From positions 1 through 64,000 of the forward strand of contig JABZHR010000005.1 in assembly GCA_015258715.1 (NCBI GenBank): DNA of 64,000 bases, written 5' to 3'. How positions within the stretch are numbered: position 1 is the stretch's first letter; each line of letters opens with the position of its first letter. Under the pieces are notes generated by a model. That model was not told the DNA's origin. It saw nothing but the letters and a program-made list of their open reading frames with translations, and ran no database searches. Of this stretch, positions 24,244 to 33,285 are shown in pieces. Made by a program: the position numbers and the translations under genes. The stretch comes from Atopobium sp. (GTDB lineage Bacteria > Actinomycetota > Coriobacteriia > Coriobacteriales > Atopobiaceae).

Positions 24244-25800
24244 TTATGAACTGGTTAGACCATAGATGTGAGAGTATTTGTCAGTCAGATACTTGGTGTA
24301 GTAGTGAACGTCAAAAGGCTCACCGCATGCGCCCATGATGAGCTCCTTGGAGTCCTTTGCACGACCCCAGGTCCAAATACGGCTACCTAGCCACTCTCTA
24401 ATAGGAGCAAGGTCTCCAGATGCGCAGACGGCGTCAAAGTCCATGCCCTCAGCAATCATGGCGTGCTTGTACTGTGCGCCATAAGCGCTGCCAAGAGCAT
24501 AGGTTGGGAAGTAGCCAAACTCGCCCCATGACCAATGAACATCCTGAAGAGCACCTTCGGTGTTGTTTGGAACCGTAACGCCCAGGTACTGCTTGTACTT
24601 CTCAGCCCAAAGAGCTGGGACATCCTTTGCAGTAATCTCGCCAGACAAAAGTGCCTGCTCCATTTCATAACGGATAAGGATGTGTAAAGGATAGGTAAGC
24701 TCGTCCGCTTCGGTACGGATGAGGCTTGGCTGTACCTTGTTAGCTGCCGAGAAGAGCTGGAAGGCAGTAACGCGATTCAGCTGGCCAGGGAAGTGTTTGC
24801 GCATAAGCTGAATAAGAGGTTCAGCAAATGCCTCAGAAAGGCCAACGTAGTTCTCAAAGAATCTGGACTGAGACTCGTGCATGCCCATAGAAGTGCCAGT
24901 GCTCAGAGAGGTAAAACGATACTCCCAGTTAATTCCCTGCTCGTAGAGTGCGTGGCCGTTCTCATGCAGCATGGAATAGACGTTGGAGAGCACGTTTTTC
25001 TCGTAAGCGTGGCTGGCAACCATGACAAAGCCGATACCAGGGCCGCCGGTGTAAGGATGCTCAGTTTTGCCAAGCCAGTAAGCGTCCTCGTCAAGGCCCT
25101 GGAGTTTTACCAGGTCTTTTGCAAGGTCCCACTGACGATTGACGTCAAACTTGCCCTCAAGAGGCTTGGTGCTTGGCTGACGCTTAGAAGCCATGCAATC
25201 GGCAACCAGAGGGACTACCACTTCTTTAACGTTATTGAAGAAGGTGTTGTAGAACTCTCTGTTGGTACCGTGCTCAAAATCGCTCAGCAACAGGTCATAG
25301 GGGTCTTTGGAAGCATCACGAGCCTGGCACATTTCTTTGCGGAGCTCAATCAAGCCGTCCAGCTTTGGTGCAAAGAGCGACCAGTCATCGCTGTTCTTTG
25401 CCTGCTCCCAGACCTCGTTAGCCTCTGTGGTAAGACGGACAAAGTTACTCTGAAGCTCAACTGGGACATCTACCAGCTGGCTTCTATCACGGCGAAGAAT
25501 TTTAACCTGTGCACGATGAGTCTCATCAAGCAGAGCGCGGTTCTCGTGAAGCCTATCAAGCAGTGCGCCAACAGCAGGATCACAGAGGGTTTCCTGGACC
25601 TGTTCACCAAGGATTGCCAGGGCTTCTCCACGCTCTTCAGCAGCCTTTTTTGGATCAATGCATGGGCCAAAAGAGCCAATCTCGTTAGCTGCATAGTTAA
25701 GAGCAAAGAGTTTTTTCTCAAGTTCATCAAGTTTAGCGATATCATCGCGGGGATTTGAAAGCGCTGCGTTCAATTCAACAGTGTTATTTGCGCTGTCCAT
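24244..25800 (-). CDS. M32 metallocarboxypeptidase
   Basis: 518 residues. M32 enzymes remove C-terminal amino acids from peptides using zinc or cobalt in a largely helical fold. The HExxH-type motif is MLHENGHALYEQGI, and the second family signature MHESQSRFFENYVG supplies the third ligand. The N-terminal 200 residues form the helical lid. The length is typical (about 500). There is no signal peptide, so it acts in the cytoplasm on imported peptides. GAGAGGA precedes the ATG. The gene is monocistronic and diverges from the aminotransferase operon over a 194-bp AT-rich promoter region. Confidence 0.94.
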   Translation of the reverse strand: MDSANNTVELNAALSNPRDDIAKLDELEKKLFALNYAANEIGSFGPCIDPKKAAEERGEALAILGEQVQETLCDPAVGALLDRLHENRALLDETHRAQVKILRRDRSQLVDVPVELQSNFVRLTTEANEVWEQAKNSDDWSLFAPKLDGLIELRKEMCQARDASKDPYDLLLSDFEHGTNREFYNTFFNNVKEVVVPLVADCMASKRQPSTKPLEGKFDVNRQWDLAKDLVKLQGLDEDAYWLGKTEHPYTGGPGIGFVMVASHAYEKNVLSNVYSMLHENGHALYEQGINWEYRFTSLSTGTSMGMHESQSRFFENYVGLSEAFAEPLIQLMRKHFPGQLNRVTAFQLFSAANKVQPSLIRTEADELTYPLHILIRYEMEQALLSGEITAKDVPALWAEKYKQYLGVTVPNNTEGALQDVHWSWGEFGYFPTYALGSAYGAQYKHAMIAEGMDFDAVCASGDLAPIREWLGSRIWTWGRAKDSKELIMGACGEPFDVHYYTKYLTDKYSHIYGLTSS

Positions 25801-25994
25801 AAAAATCCTCTCTACAAAAATAGGTGTGACCAGTTGCTTTACCGGTCAACAGAAACCGTTTAGCGTATGCGCCATATTTTACCCTGTTATTTATTGTTAT
25901 TTGAGCGATACTAAAAAGACTACGTCCTAAAACAATAAGCACATCTTTTCGGCACAATTTTGTCCAAAGATGGCTTGTAAGGAGTAAGAGTTCT

Positions 25995-27293
25995 ATGGAT
26001 GACAGCAGAATCTCGTTTGACGTATGGAGTGATCTTTACGCAGATCGCGTTCAAACCATGCGAAAGAGCGAAGTACGAGATTTGTTTGCGGCCCTGTCTC
26101 GTCCAGGTGTCATTGCGCTGTCTGGCGGCCTGCCGGATATTTCTTCGCTGCCGCTTGATCAGGTTGCAGAGTGCGCTCGACGCTGCGTTGCTGTTGAGGG
26201 ACTTAGGTCTCTTCAGTACGGCAACTCTGATGGCCGTATTGAGTGCAGAAGGACCATCTGCAAGATTTTAGCTGCTCAGGGCGTCGAGGCTGATCCTGAC
26301 GAGATGATTTTGACTTCTGGTTCCCAGCAGGCGCTTGATTTCTTGGGCCGTGTCTTTCTTAACCCAGGGGACGATATTATCTGTGAGGGTCCAAGCTATC
26401 TTGGCGCGTTCCAGGCATTTTCTGCATACGAGCCTACTGTTCACACCATTGATATGGACGAAGAAGGCATCAGAACAGACCTGCTTGAGGCAAAGCTCAA
26501 AGAGCTTGCAGACCAGGGCAGAAAGCCTAAGTTCATCTACGTTATTCCTAACTTTAACAACCCTGCCGGCATCACCATGTCTATGCCAAGGCGTCTGCGC
26601 CTTCTTGAGCTGGCGCGCCAGTACAACATACCTGTTGTTGAGGATGACCCGTATGGTCTTATCCGTTTTGAGGGAGAAGATCTAACACGCCTTAAGACGC
26701 TTGATCCAAGTGTCATTTATTTGGGAACCACGTCGAAGATTTTTGCCCCAGGACTGCGCTTAGCATGGATGGTTGCACCTCGTCATTTCCTTGAGCGCAT
26801 CAACCTTGCTAAGTCTGGCTCTGACCTGTGTACCAGCCCCTTTAACATGATTCTTGCTGAGCACTATTTCAATGAGGTTGATTGGCAGGCAGCACTTGAG
26901 GTGTCTAAGTCTCGCTATAAAGAGAGAAAAGACGCCATGCTCGCAGCGCTTGCAGAGTTCTTCCCCAAAGACGTTACCTGGACTAAGCCAGAGGGCGGTT
27001 TGTTCCTGTGGGTAACCTTCCCGCCATACCTCAACACTGAGCAGTTGCTTCCTCGTGCAATTGAAGAGGGAGTTGCCTTTGTTCCAGGTGTTTATTGCTA
27101 TCCTGACCAGCGTATTAGTTCAAGCATGCGCCTGTGCTACTCATTTGAGACGCCAGAGCGCATCCACGAGGCAATCCGCAGGCTGTCTTTGTGCGTCCAA
27201 GATCGCATGGCGTTGTATCGCGCATTCCTAGAGGCGGGCGCTCTTCCTGAGTCTTCTCATTCTGAATCTCAATCCTCTGCAAGGGAGTGTTAA
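25995..27293 (+). CDS. PLP-dependent class I/II aminotransferase (MocR/LysN-like, no HTH)
   Basis: 432 residues of fold-type I aminotransferase. Recognisable parts are SGGLPDISSLP near the N-terminus, TSGSQQALD, IPNFNNPAGITM, VVEDDPYGLIRF (the PLP-pyridine aspartate) and the Schiff-base lysine in GTTSKIFAPGLRLAW. The sequence resembles 2-aminoadipate/aromatic transaminases and the catalytic half of MocR regulators, but no DNA-binding domain is attached. It starts an operon: the Ddl-like gene begins 2 bases after its stop, and the ROK kinase follows 8 bases later. The substrate is not predictable. AAGGAG lies upstream of the ATG. Confidence 0.9.
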   Translation: MDDSRISFDVWSDLYADRVQTMRKSEVRDLFAALSRPGVIALSGGLPDISSLPLDQVAECARRCVAVEGLRSLQYGNSDGRIECRRTICKILAAQGVEADPDEMILTSGSQQALDFLGRVFLNPGDDIICEGPSYLGAFQAFSAYEPTVHTIDMDEEGIRTDLLEAKLKELADQGRKPKFIYVIPNFNNPAGITMSMPRRLRLLELARQYNIPVVEDDPYGLIRFEGEDLTRLKTLDPSVIYLGTTSKIFAPGLRLAWMVAPRHFLERINLAKSGSDLCTSPFNMILAEHYFNEVDWQAALEVSKSRYKERKDAMLAALAEFFPKDVTWTKPEGGLFLWVTFPPYLNTEQLLPRAIEEGVAFVPGVYCYPDQRISSSMRLCYSFETPERIHEAIRRLSLCVQDRMALYRAFLEAGALPESSHSESQSSAREC

Positions 27294-27295
27294 GT

Positions 27296-28297
27296 ATGGC
27301 TACAAAAGTTGCTGTCATTATGGGTGGAGCCTCATTTGAGAGGAACTTCTCGCTCAAAAGTGGAGCTCTTGTCTCTGAGGCTTTGGAGAAGCGTGGGTAT
27401 GAGGTATTACCACTTGATGCTGACGCACACCTGGTAGACACCCTTCGTGCCGAGAAACCCGATGTTGCGTTTGTGTGCCTTCACGGCGCGGGCGGAGAAG
27501 ATGGTGCAGTACCTGCGCTTTTAGAGTTCCTCAAGATTCCGTATGTGGGCTCAAGGCCTGCATCTTGTAGGGCAGCCTGGAACAAAGCTGACATGCCATT
27601 TATTGTGCGTCAGGCCTGGTCAAAGGAGGAGTCCGAGGTCATCTGGCCTCCTCAGATTGTACTAACTGCCAGCGCTTTTAAAGATCTTGGAGCCGCAGCC
27701 GCTCTTGATCTGGTTCCCGAGCGCCTTGGCGGTGGCGTTGGCTTCCCTCTAGCAGTCAAGCCCGTTCACGGCGGCTCTGCTATGGGCCTTTCTAAGGTTG
27801 ACAGCGCTGACCAGCTTGGGCCAGCACTTCTCGGCGCACTTGGTTTTGACGACTCCGTCATTATCCAGCAGTGGGTTGATGGCGTTGAAGTAAGCGTTAC
27901 CGTGCTCTCTGACGCAGATGGCGAGAAAACCCTGCCACCAGTAGAGATTTCAGTGACCAAGGGTATTTACGACACGGATGCTCGTCTTGATCCAGAGCGT
28001 ATTCAGCACTTCTGCCCCGTTCGTCCTGAGTCTTTGGCAGCACTTGGCGCAGATCCAGCTGCTGCTCGTGAGGCTCTTGAGCGCGCAGCTCTTGAGGTGT
28101 ACACCGCTTATGGCTGCAGAGATCTTGCTCGTATTGATTTTATTTGGGATGGACATCACGTATTGGTCATGGGCTTAAAGACATTCCCAGGACTCACTGA
28201 GACCTCCCTTGTTCCAATGGCTATTGAGGCTGCAGGATACGCTGTTGAAGACGTTCTTGCGCAGCTTGTTGAGGGTGCGCTTAAGCGCGGCAACTAG
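27296..28297 (+). CDS. D-alanine--D-alanine ligase-like ATP-grasp protein with altered metal site
   Basis: 333 residues from ATG 27296 (GGGAG upstream). The overall Ddl fold is clear: VIMGGASFERNFSL, LHGAGGEDGAVPALLE, KPVHGGSAMGLSKV, and ARIDFIW with the first metal-binding Asp. The motif that normally reads ExNTxPG, where Glu and Asn bind Mg-ATP, is instead MGLKTFPGLTETS. Both ligands are replaced, by Gly and Lys, and a conserved Gln in the HGxxGEDGxxQ block is Pro. The reading was checked on the DNA at 28167-28199. Either the protein has lost ligase activity, uses a different geometry, or is regulatory. It sits between an aminotransferase and a ROK kinase, and a separate functional Ddl would be expected elsewhere in the genome. 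Confidence 0.8.
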   Translation: MATKVAVIMGGASFERNFSLKSGALVSEALEKRGYEVLPLDADAHLVDTLRAEKPDVAFVCLHGAGGEDGAVPALLEFLKIPYVGSRPASCRAAWNKADMPFIVRQAWSKEESEVIWPPQIVLTASAFKDLGAAAALDLVPERLGGGVGFPLAVKPVHGGSAMGLSKVDSADQLGPALLGALGFDDSVIIQQWVDGVEVSVTVLSDADGEKTLPPVEISVTKGIYDTDARLDPERIQHFCPVRPESLAALGADPAAAREALERAALEVYTAYGCRDLARIDFIWDGHHVLVMGLKTFPGLTETSLVPMAIEAAGYAVEDVLAQLVEGALKRGN

Positions 28298-28305
28298 GGG
28301 GTTTT

Positions 28306-29274
28306 ATGGAATACGTATTGGGCATTGATGTTGGTGGCACCACCATCAAGCTGGGACTCTTCTCTGCAGAGGGAGAGCTACTTTCTGAGCAGAAGGTCAA
28401 GACACCCGCACTTGATAACGAGGGCGGTTATCAGACGGTAACCGATGCTATTAAGCTGATTGTTCATGGCCAAAAAGCAAGCCGCAACGATGTTATTGCG
28501 TGTGGTTTGGATATTCCAGGTCCTGTTGCAGATGATGGAACCGTTGGTCTTCTCGCCAATGTAGACATTGATCCTGAGGGATTGGTGCAGGCAATCAATA
28601 TGTGCCTGCCGAACGCAACCATTGCGTTTGTCAACGATGCTAACGCCGCTGCTCTGGGCGAAGCGTGGGCTGGCGTTGCCGTGGGTGTGCCGTCGTTTGT
28701 GCTGATTGCGCTGGGTACCGGGGTTGGTGCAGGTGTTGTTGTAGACGGCAAGCTTGCTGCGGGTGCTTTTGGCGCGGGCGGTGAGATTGGTCACATCATT
28801 GTTGAGCCAGAAGAGACGTTGACCTGCGGTTGTGGTCGCCACGGTTGCCTGGAGCAGTATGCTTCTGCTAAGGGTGTTGTCCGCCTGTACCTGGAGGAAT
28901 GCGTTTCTCGAGGTGTTGTTCCTGTGACTATTGAGCACGAGACTGATACGGTGTCCGTGTTTAGGGCTCATGCTCAAGGCGATGAGTGCGCAACCCTTGC
29001 TATCCATAAGATGTGCCACTACCTGGGTCTTGCTATGGCGCAGGTTTCGTGCGTAGTTGATCCTGCCATGTTCTTGATTGGAGGCGGTGTTGCGGGTTCG
29101 TTTGCAACGTTTGCTACCGAGCTTCGCGAGTGTTTTGAGCAGTACGCTCTACCGGTAAGCAAGGGCGCTCGTATTGAGGCTGCGAGCTTGGGCAATCAGG
29201 CTGCAATGTATGGTTGCGCATACGAGGCGCTGCGCCTGAGGCAAGAGCGTTTTGGCCAGGAGAGCGCTGAGTAG
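28306..29274 (+). CDS. ROK-family glucokinase
   Basis: 322 residues of the ROK sugar-kinase fold. The phosphate-1 loop is GIDVGGTTIKLGLF (residues 6-19). The sugar-binding and catalytic segment FVNDANAAALGEAW contains the general-base Asp. The zinc-binding motif is EIGHIIVEP...CGCGRHGCLEQYAS. These features match ATP-dependent bacterial glucokinases, which make glucose 6-phosphate in the cytoplasm. N-acyl-hexosamine kinases are a less likely alternative. It is the third gene of an operon with the aminotransferase and Ddl-like genes. There is no HTH, so it is not a NagC-type repressor. Confidence 0.88.
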   Translation: MEYVLGIDVGGTTIKLGLFSAEGELLSEQKVKTPALDNEGGYQTVTDAIKLIVHGQKASRNDVIACGLDIPGPVADDGTVGLLANVDIDPEGLVQAINMCLPNATIAFVNDANAAALGEAWAGVAVGVPSFVLIALGTGVGAGVVVDGKLAAGAFGAGGEIGHIIVEPEETLTCGCGRHGCLEQYASAKGVVRLYLEECVSRGVVPVTIEHETDTVSVFRAHAQGDECATLAIHKMCHYLGLAMAQVSCVVDPAMFLIGGGVAGSFATFATELRECFEQYALPVSKGARIEAASLGNQAAMYGCAYEALRLRQERFGQESAE

Positions 29275-29388
29275 AAGCAAGTTTTTGGCGCATGATCTTC
29301 TCGTCTGGAAAAGGGTACGTACGTGAGGGCTCTTGGCGAGAAAAACATCAAAGTTTTTGTCATAAACGCTGTACTAAATGAAAGTACG

Positions 29389-29416
29389 TTCAATAACATA
29401 ATTTTCTGATTACAAT
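29389..29416 (+). promoter_or_regulatory. Candidate promoter of the fructose operon
   Basis: TTCAAT at 29389-29394 and TACAAT at 29411-29416 with a 16-base spacer. The near-palindrome TGAAAGTACGTTCA at 29379-29392 overlaps the -35 box and could be an operator. It is a by-eye match only. Confidence 0.4.
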
Positions 29417-29437
29417 TTATGTAAAAACGTAGTTGTC

Positions 29438-29473
29438 AAAGCTGCTCAGTGCTAACATTGAGCAGCTTTTTTG
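29438..29473 (+). terminator. Terminator or attenuator in front of fruA
   Basis: AAAGCTGCTCA at 29438-29448 and its exact complement at 29459-29469 run into six Ts. It may end the ROK operon. If the promoter at 29389-29416 is used, it lies inside the fruA leader and would act as an attenuator. Confidence 0.8.
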
Positions 29474-29519
29474 GTTGTGTTTGGAATAGTTCCGAGCACT
29501 AGGATGAAAGGGGAGTGCT

Positions 29520-31025
29520 GTGGCTGACGAGTCAAAGTATGACATCGTTGCTGCTACTGGTTGCCCAACCGGTATTGCGCACACCTTTATGGCTAAGGAG
29601 GCCCTTGAGAAGGCCGCCGCAGCTAAAGGTCTTACCATTAAGGTTGAGACGCACGGCCAGGTCGGTGTAGAGAACGAGCTCACCGCAGCTGAAATCAAGA
29701 ACGCCAAGGCAGTAGTTGTTGCTGCCGATAAGGACGTTCAGGCTGAGCGTTTTGCCGGAAAACCAATGGTAATTGTTGGTGTTACTGCAGCTATTAAGGA
29801 TGCAGAGGGTCTTATCGACCGCGCTCTTGTTGCTCAGCCTGAGGGCGAGCTTGCAGAGGCAGACGACGCTCCAGTCTCAAGCACTATTGAGAAGGAGTCT
29901 GTAGGCCACATCATCTACAAGCACCTCATGAACGGCGTTAGCCACATGCTGGTCTTTGTTGTTGCTGGTGGTGTTCTGACGGCTGTTTCATTCCTCTGGG
30001 GTATTACTTCCTTCAGCTCCACTGCACCTGACTACAACAGCTTTGCTGCCATGCTCAAGATCATCGGCGGCATTGCAATGGGCCTTATGGTTCCAGTTCT
30101 CTCTGCTTACATTGCAGAGTCTATTGGCAAGCGTCCTGCTCTTGTTCCTGGCTTTGTTGCAGGTATGATTGCTATCCAGGGTCTTCCAATCAACCCTAAC
30201 ACTGGCATGATTGATGCTGGTGGCGCTGGCGTTGGTTTTGGCTTCTTGGGTGGTATTGTTGGCGGCTTCCTTGCCGGTTATGTCATCGTTGGTCTTGAGA
30301 AGCTCCTTGCAGGTCTTCCAAAGAACCTTGATGGCCTGAAGGCAATCTTCCTGTACCCACTGCTTTCCACCACCATTGTTGGCCTGGTTATGCTGGGTAT
30401 TTCTGGTCCTATGGCAGCAATCAACACCGGCATGATGAACTTCCTGCGCGGCCTTTCTGCTTCTGGTCCAATTGTCCTTGGTCTTGCAATTGGTTGCATG
30501 TGCGCATTTGACATGGGCGGCCCAGTCAACAAGGCAGCTTACGTCACCGGTACTGCTCTTCTGACCGAGGCTCTTGCTGCTGGTGTTGGTACCCCAACTT
30601 ATGAGTTTGGTACCAACTTTATGGCTGCAGTTTCTGCTGCTTGTATTGTTCCTCCACTGATTACCACCTTTGCTGTTGTCGTTGGTAAGAAGTACTTCAC
30701 CAAGTCCGACTTCAACGCTGGTCTGGTCAACTTCATTCTTGGCTGCACCCACATTACCGAGGGCGCTATTCCATTCATGACCAAGAACATTTGGCCTGTC
30801 ATGCCTATCATGATGATCGGTTCTTCCATCGGCTCCATCCTGACGCTGCTCTTTGGTGTCCACGACCCAGCACCTCACGGTGGTTTCCTGGTTCTTCCCG
30901 TTGTCGATGGCGGCCTCAAGTGGGTTCTCGCCATTCTCATCGGCGCTGTTGTTGGCGGTATTCTCTTTGTTGCTTTCAAGGCATACGAGTACCGCAAGAA
31001 CGGCAACCAGATTGTCGAGGGCTAA
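29520..31025 (+). CDS. fruA: Fructose-specific PTS EIIBC component
   Basis: 501 residues from GTG 29520 with AAAGGGGAG upstream. Residues 5-100 are a fructose-type IIB domain with the phospho-cysteine in VAATGCPTGIAHTFMAKEAL. From residue 135 a IIC domain spans about nine or ten membrane helices, with the conserved GPVNKAAYVTG and CTHITEGAIPF segments. It imports fructose and phosphorylates it to fructose 1-phosphate, the substrate of the next gene product. No IIA domain is fused and no fructose IIA/HPr gene is in the window, so that part must come from elsewhere. A strong hairpin separates it from fruK. Confidence 0.94.
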   Translation: MADESKYDIVAATGCPTGIAHTFMAKEALEKAAAAKGLTIKVETHGQVGVENELTAAEIKNAKAVVVAADKDVQAERFAGKPMVIVGVTAAIKDAEGLIDRALVAQPEGELAEADDAPVSSTIEKESVGHIIYKHLMNGVSHMLVFVVAGGVLTAVSFLWGITSFSSTAPDYNSFAAMLKIIGGIAMGLMVPVLSAYIAESIGKRPALVPGFVAGMIAIQGLPINPNTGMIDAGGAGVGFGFLGGIVGGFLAGYVIVGLEKLLAGLPKNLDGLKAIFLYPLLSTTIVGLVMLGISGPMAAINTGMMNFLRGLSASGPIVLGLAIGCMCAFDMGGPVNKAAYVTGTALLTEALAAGVGTPTYEFGTNFMAAVSAACIVPPLITTFAVVVGKKYFTKSDFNAGLVNFILGCTHITEGAIPFMTKNIWPVMPIMMIGSSIGSILTLLFGVHDPAPHGGFLVLPVVDGGLKWVLAILIGAVVGGILFVAFKAYEYRKNGNQIVEG

Positions 31026-31110
31026 GCGTTACGCTTAGCACACTCGGCGGCGTTTGAGTTTTGCCCAGAATTTACGTACAGTTTGGGTGCAGACTCAGAT
31101 AATCGAAGTA

Positions 31111-31150
31111 AAATATGGACTCGGCGATTTCGTCGAGTCCATATTTGTTT
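31111..31150 (+). terminator. Intercistronic terminator between fruA and fruK
   Basis: A perfect 13-bp stem, AAATATGGACTCG at 31111-31123 with its complement at 31134-31146, has a 10-nt loop and is followed by GTTT. It sits 15 bases before the fruK start. Partial termination could set a lower fruK level than fruA. Confidence 0.75.
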
Positions 31151-31164
31151 CAGAGGGAGCTTTG

Positions 31165-32082
31165 ATGATTTACACACTTACCACTAATCCTGCAATCGAC
31201 ATGAACGTCAATTCGGGAGTTCCTTCTTATACACACGTCAACCGCACAACTGATGCCGTATATACACCAAACGGCAAGGGTCTGAACGTTTCATTTACGC
31301 TTGCTCACTACGGCGTTGAGTCCACTATCCTGGGATTTTTTGGCGGCTTCTCGGGCAACTATATTGTTGAAGAGGCATCTAAGATTTGCTCGGTCAAGCC
31401 TGTGTGGATTGACGGCATCACCCGCGTAAATATTTTTGTGACCACGCCAGAAGGCGAGCTTAAGTTCCCTAACGCAGGCGCTCCCGTTATTCGTTCCAAG
31501 CAAGACGAGATGCTTGAGCTGCTGCGCACTGCGCCCGACCTAGACGTGCTGGTGGTCTCCGGCTCGCTTTCTCCTGAGATGGATCCAACCTTCTACGACG
31601 AGCTTTTTGATCTGTGTCATGAGCGCGGCGCTGAGCTGGTCCTGGACATCTCACATAAACACCTTGCAGAACTTGTCGAGAAAAAACCGCTGCTCATTAA
31701 GCCAAACGACGAAGAAGTGGCAGAGATCTTTGGTGTCGACGTCCATAACGAGGCCGACGTTCTTCTCGCCCTCCACAAGATTCACGAACGCGGAGCAAAG
31801 AACATCCTGCTCACGCTTGGCGGCGAGGGTGCGTACTTCTTCAACGGTGAGCATGTCTGGCACGCAAATGCTGCGCAGGTAGAGGTGCTTTCGACGGCAT
31901 GCGCGGGCGATTCGACGCTGGCAAGCTTCATGTCAATCTGGCTTGAGGATCCGTCGGCTGTCGAGAAGGCTCTTACGCGCGCGATGGCTACCGGCGGAAA
32001 CGTTGCGATGAGCGCTGGCTTGGGCGACTTTGCGCTGGTCGAAAAGATCGCGGAGTCCATTCACGTTGAGCTGGTGGAGTAG
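31165..32082 (+). CDS. fruK: 1-phosphofructokinase (PfkB family)
   Basis: 305 residues from ATG 31165 (AGAGGGAG upstream). The longer frame to 31054 runs through the intercistronic hairpin and is rejected. Family features are IYTLTTNPAIDMNV at the N-terminus, TPNGKGLNVSFTLAHYG, the LLIKPNDEEVAEIF block and the anion-hole/catalytic Asp motif ACAGDSTLAS near residue 245. In that last motif the usual GAGDS has Cys for the first Gly. It converts fructose 1-phosphate to fructose 1,6-bisphosphate. Tagatose-6-phosphate kinase is the main alternative, but the fruA neighbour favours FruK. The spacer to yebC is GC-rich and holds the CACGGGTTTCTCG repeat motif. Confidence 0.9.
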   Translation: MIYTLTTNPAIDMNVNSGVPSYTHVNRTTDAVYTPNGKGLNVSFTLAHYGVESTILGFFGGFSGNYIVEEASKICSVKPVWIDGITRVNIFVTTPEGELKFPNAGAPVIRSKQDEMLELLRTAPDLDVLVVSGSLSPEMDPTFYDELFDLCHERGAELVLDISHKHLAELVEKKPLLIKPNDEEVAEIFGVDVHNEADVLLALHKIHERGAKNILLTLGGEGAYFFNGEHVWHANAAQVEVLSTACAGDSTLASFMSIWLEDPSAVEKALTRAMATGGNVAMSAGLGDFALVEKIAESIHVELVE

Positions 32083-32290
32083 AAGCGGACGTGTTGCGCG
32101 TGGAGGTGTGCGATGGTGCGCGGACTTGCGTGGAGGTGCGCAGGCTTACGAGCTCACGGGTTTCTCGGCGTCAGGCGTGCGCAAGTCTCCATATCTGCAA
32201 AATAAGTCTTTTCTCGCTTCTTGATTTCGTGTAACGTATAAGGGCTAATGTGATAATTAGGTTTTCGAACCTCTAAAGAAGGAGAGTGCA

Positions 32291-33088
32291 ATGTCCGGAC
32301 ACTCTAAGTGGGCCACAACCAAGCACAAGAAAGCAGCTATCGACGCTAAGCGTTCTTCGCTGTTCTCTAAGCTTTCCCGCAACATCACTGTTGCCGCAAA
32401 GATGGGTGGCGACCCAAATCCGGACAACAACGCTAGCTTGTCTGCCGCTGTTGCCCGTGCTCGCATGGTTTCCATGCCTAACGCAAAGATTCAGGCCGCT
32501 ATCGATAAGGCATTTGGCGCTGGCGCTGATGCTGCCATTTACGAGGAGATCGTTTACGAGGGATACGGTCCTGCAGGCGTCGCAGTTTACGTTGACTGCC
32601 TGACCGACAATAAGAACCGTACCGCAGCAGACGTTCGTTCCGCATTTACCCACTCTGGCGGCAATCTTGGTACCGCTGGTTCCGTTGCGTTCCAGTTTGA
32701 GCGTAAGGGCTCCATCGCAGTTGACAAGGTTATTGTCTCTGAGGAGAAGAAGGTTGCTGACCGCGAGAACGCTGTCGACGAGGACGAGTTCATGATGGCA
32801 GTTGCCGAGGCTGGCGGAAACGATTACGAGGACGCTGGCGATCAGTGGATTGTTTGGACTGCATACGACAAGATGCAGGATGTCCAAAAGGGTCTCGAGG
32901 CTCAGGGCATTGAGGTTAAGGGTTCCGAGCTTACTATGGTTCCAACCACCCCAACTGACGTTTCTGTTTCTGATGCAAAGAAGGTTCAGCGTCTTATCGA
33001 TAAGCTCGACGAGCTCGATGACGTTCAGAACGTCTACAGCACCATGAACATCACCGACGAGATTGCTGCTGCTCTCGACGAGGAGTAA
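32291..33088 (+). CDS. yebC: YebC/PmpR-family protein
   Basis: 265 residues, start MSGHSKWATTKHKKAAID with GAAGGAGAG upstream. The family is universal in bacteria, cytosolic, and described both as a DNA-binding regulator and, more recently, as a factor helping ribosomes at difficult (proline-rich) sequences. The three-domain layout and full length are normal (VYEGYGPAGVAVYVDCLTDN core). In many bacteria the gene precedes ruvC; here it stands alone. An unusual GC-rich tandem repeat lies between its stop codon and its terminator. Confidence 0.95.
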   Translation: MSGHSKWATTKHKKAAIDAKRSSLFSKLSRNITVAAKMGGDPNPDNNASLSAAVARARMVSMPNAKIQAAIDKAFGAGADAAIYEEIVYEGYGPAGVAVYVDCLTDNKNRTAADVRSAFTHSGGNLGTAGSVAFQFERKGSIAVDKVIVSEEKKVADRENAVDEDEFMMAVAEAGGNDYEDAGDQWIVWTAYDKMQDVQKGLEAQGIEVKGSELTMVPTTPTDVSVSDAKKVQRLIDKLDELDDVQNVYSTMNITDEIAAALDEE

Positions 33089-33104
33089 GCTCTCTGGTCC
33101 GCGC

Positions 33105-33190
33105 CGCGCGACGTGCGCGATGCACGCGACGATGCGCGACGAGCGCGACGATGCGCGACGAGCGCGACGAGCGCGACGAGCGCGACGATG
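33105..33190 (+). repeat. 9-bp GC-rich tandem repeat in the yebC 3' untranslated region
   Basis: About eight units of the form CGCGACGAG or CGCGACGAT follow one another from roughly 33105 to 33190. The array sits between the yebC stop codon and its terminator. It carries no translation signal and its copy number may vary. Confidence 0.8.
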
Positions 33191-33232
33191 CGTGAAATCG
33201 CAAAAGCGCGAGCAGCGACAAAACTGCACTTC

Positions 33233-33260
33233 AAAGCCCCGCCAACTGGCGGGGCTTTTC
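33233..33260 (+). terminator. Intrinsic terminator of yebC
   Basis: AAAGCCCCGCC at 33233-33243 and its exact complement at 33248-33258 with a 4-nt loop, running into Ts. Confidence 0.9.
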
Positions 33261-33285
33261 GTTTGGGTGACGATAAAGCTGTCAG

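Noticed and set aside
33105..33260. Arg/Asp-rich ORFs downstream of yebC on both strands
   Set aside because: They are produced by the 9-bp tandem repeat and have no translation signals.
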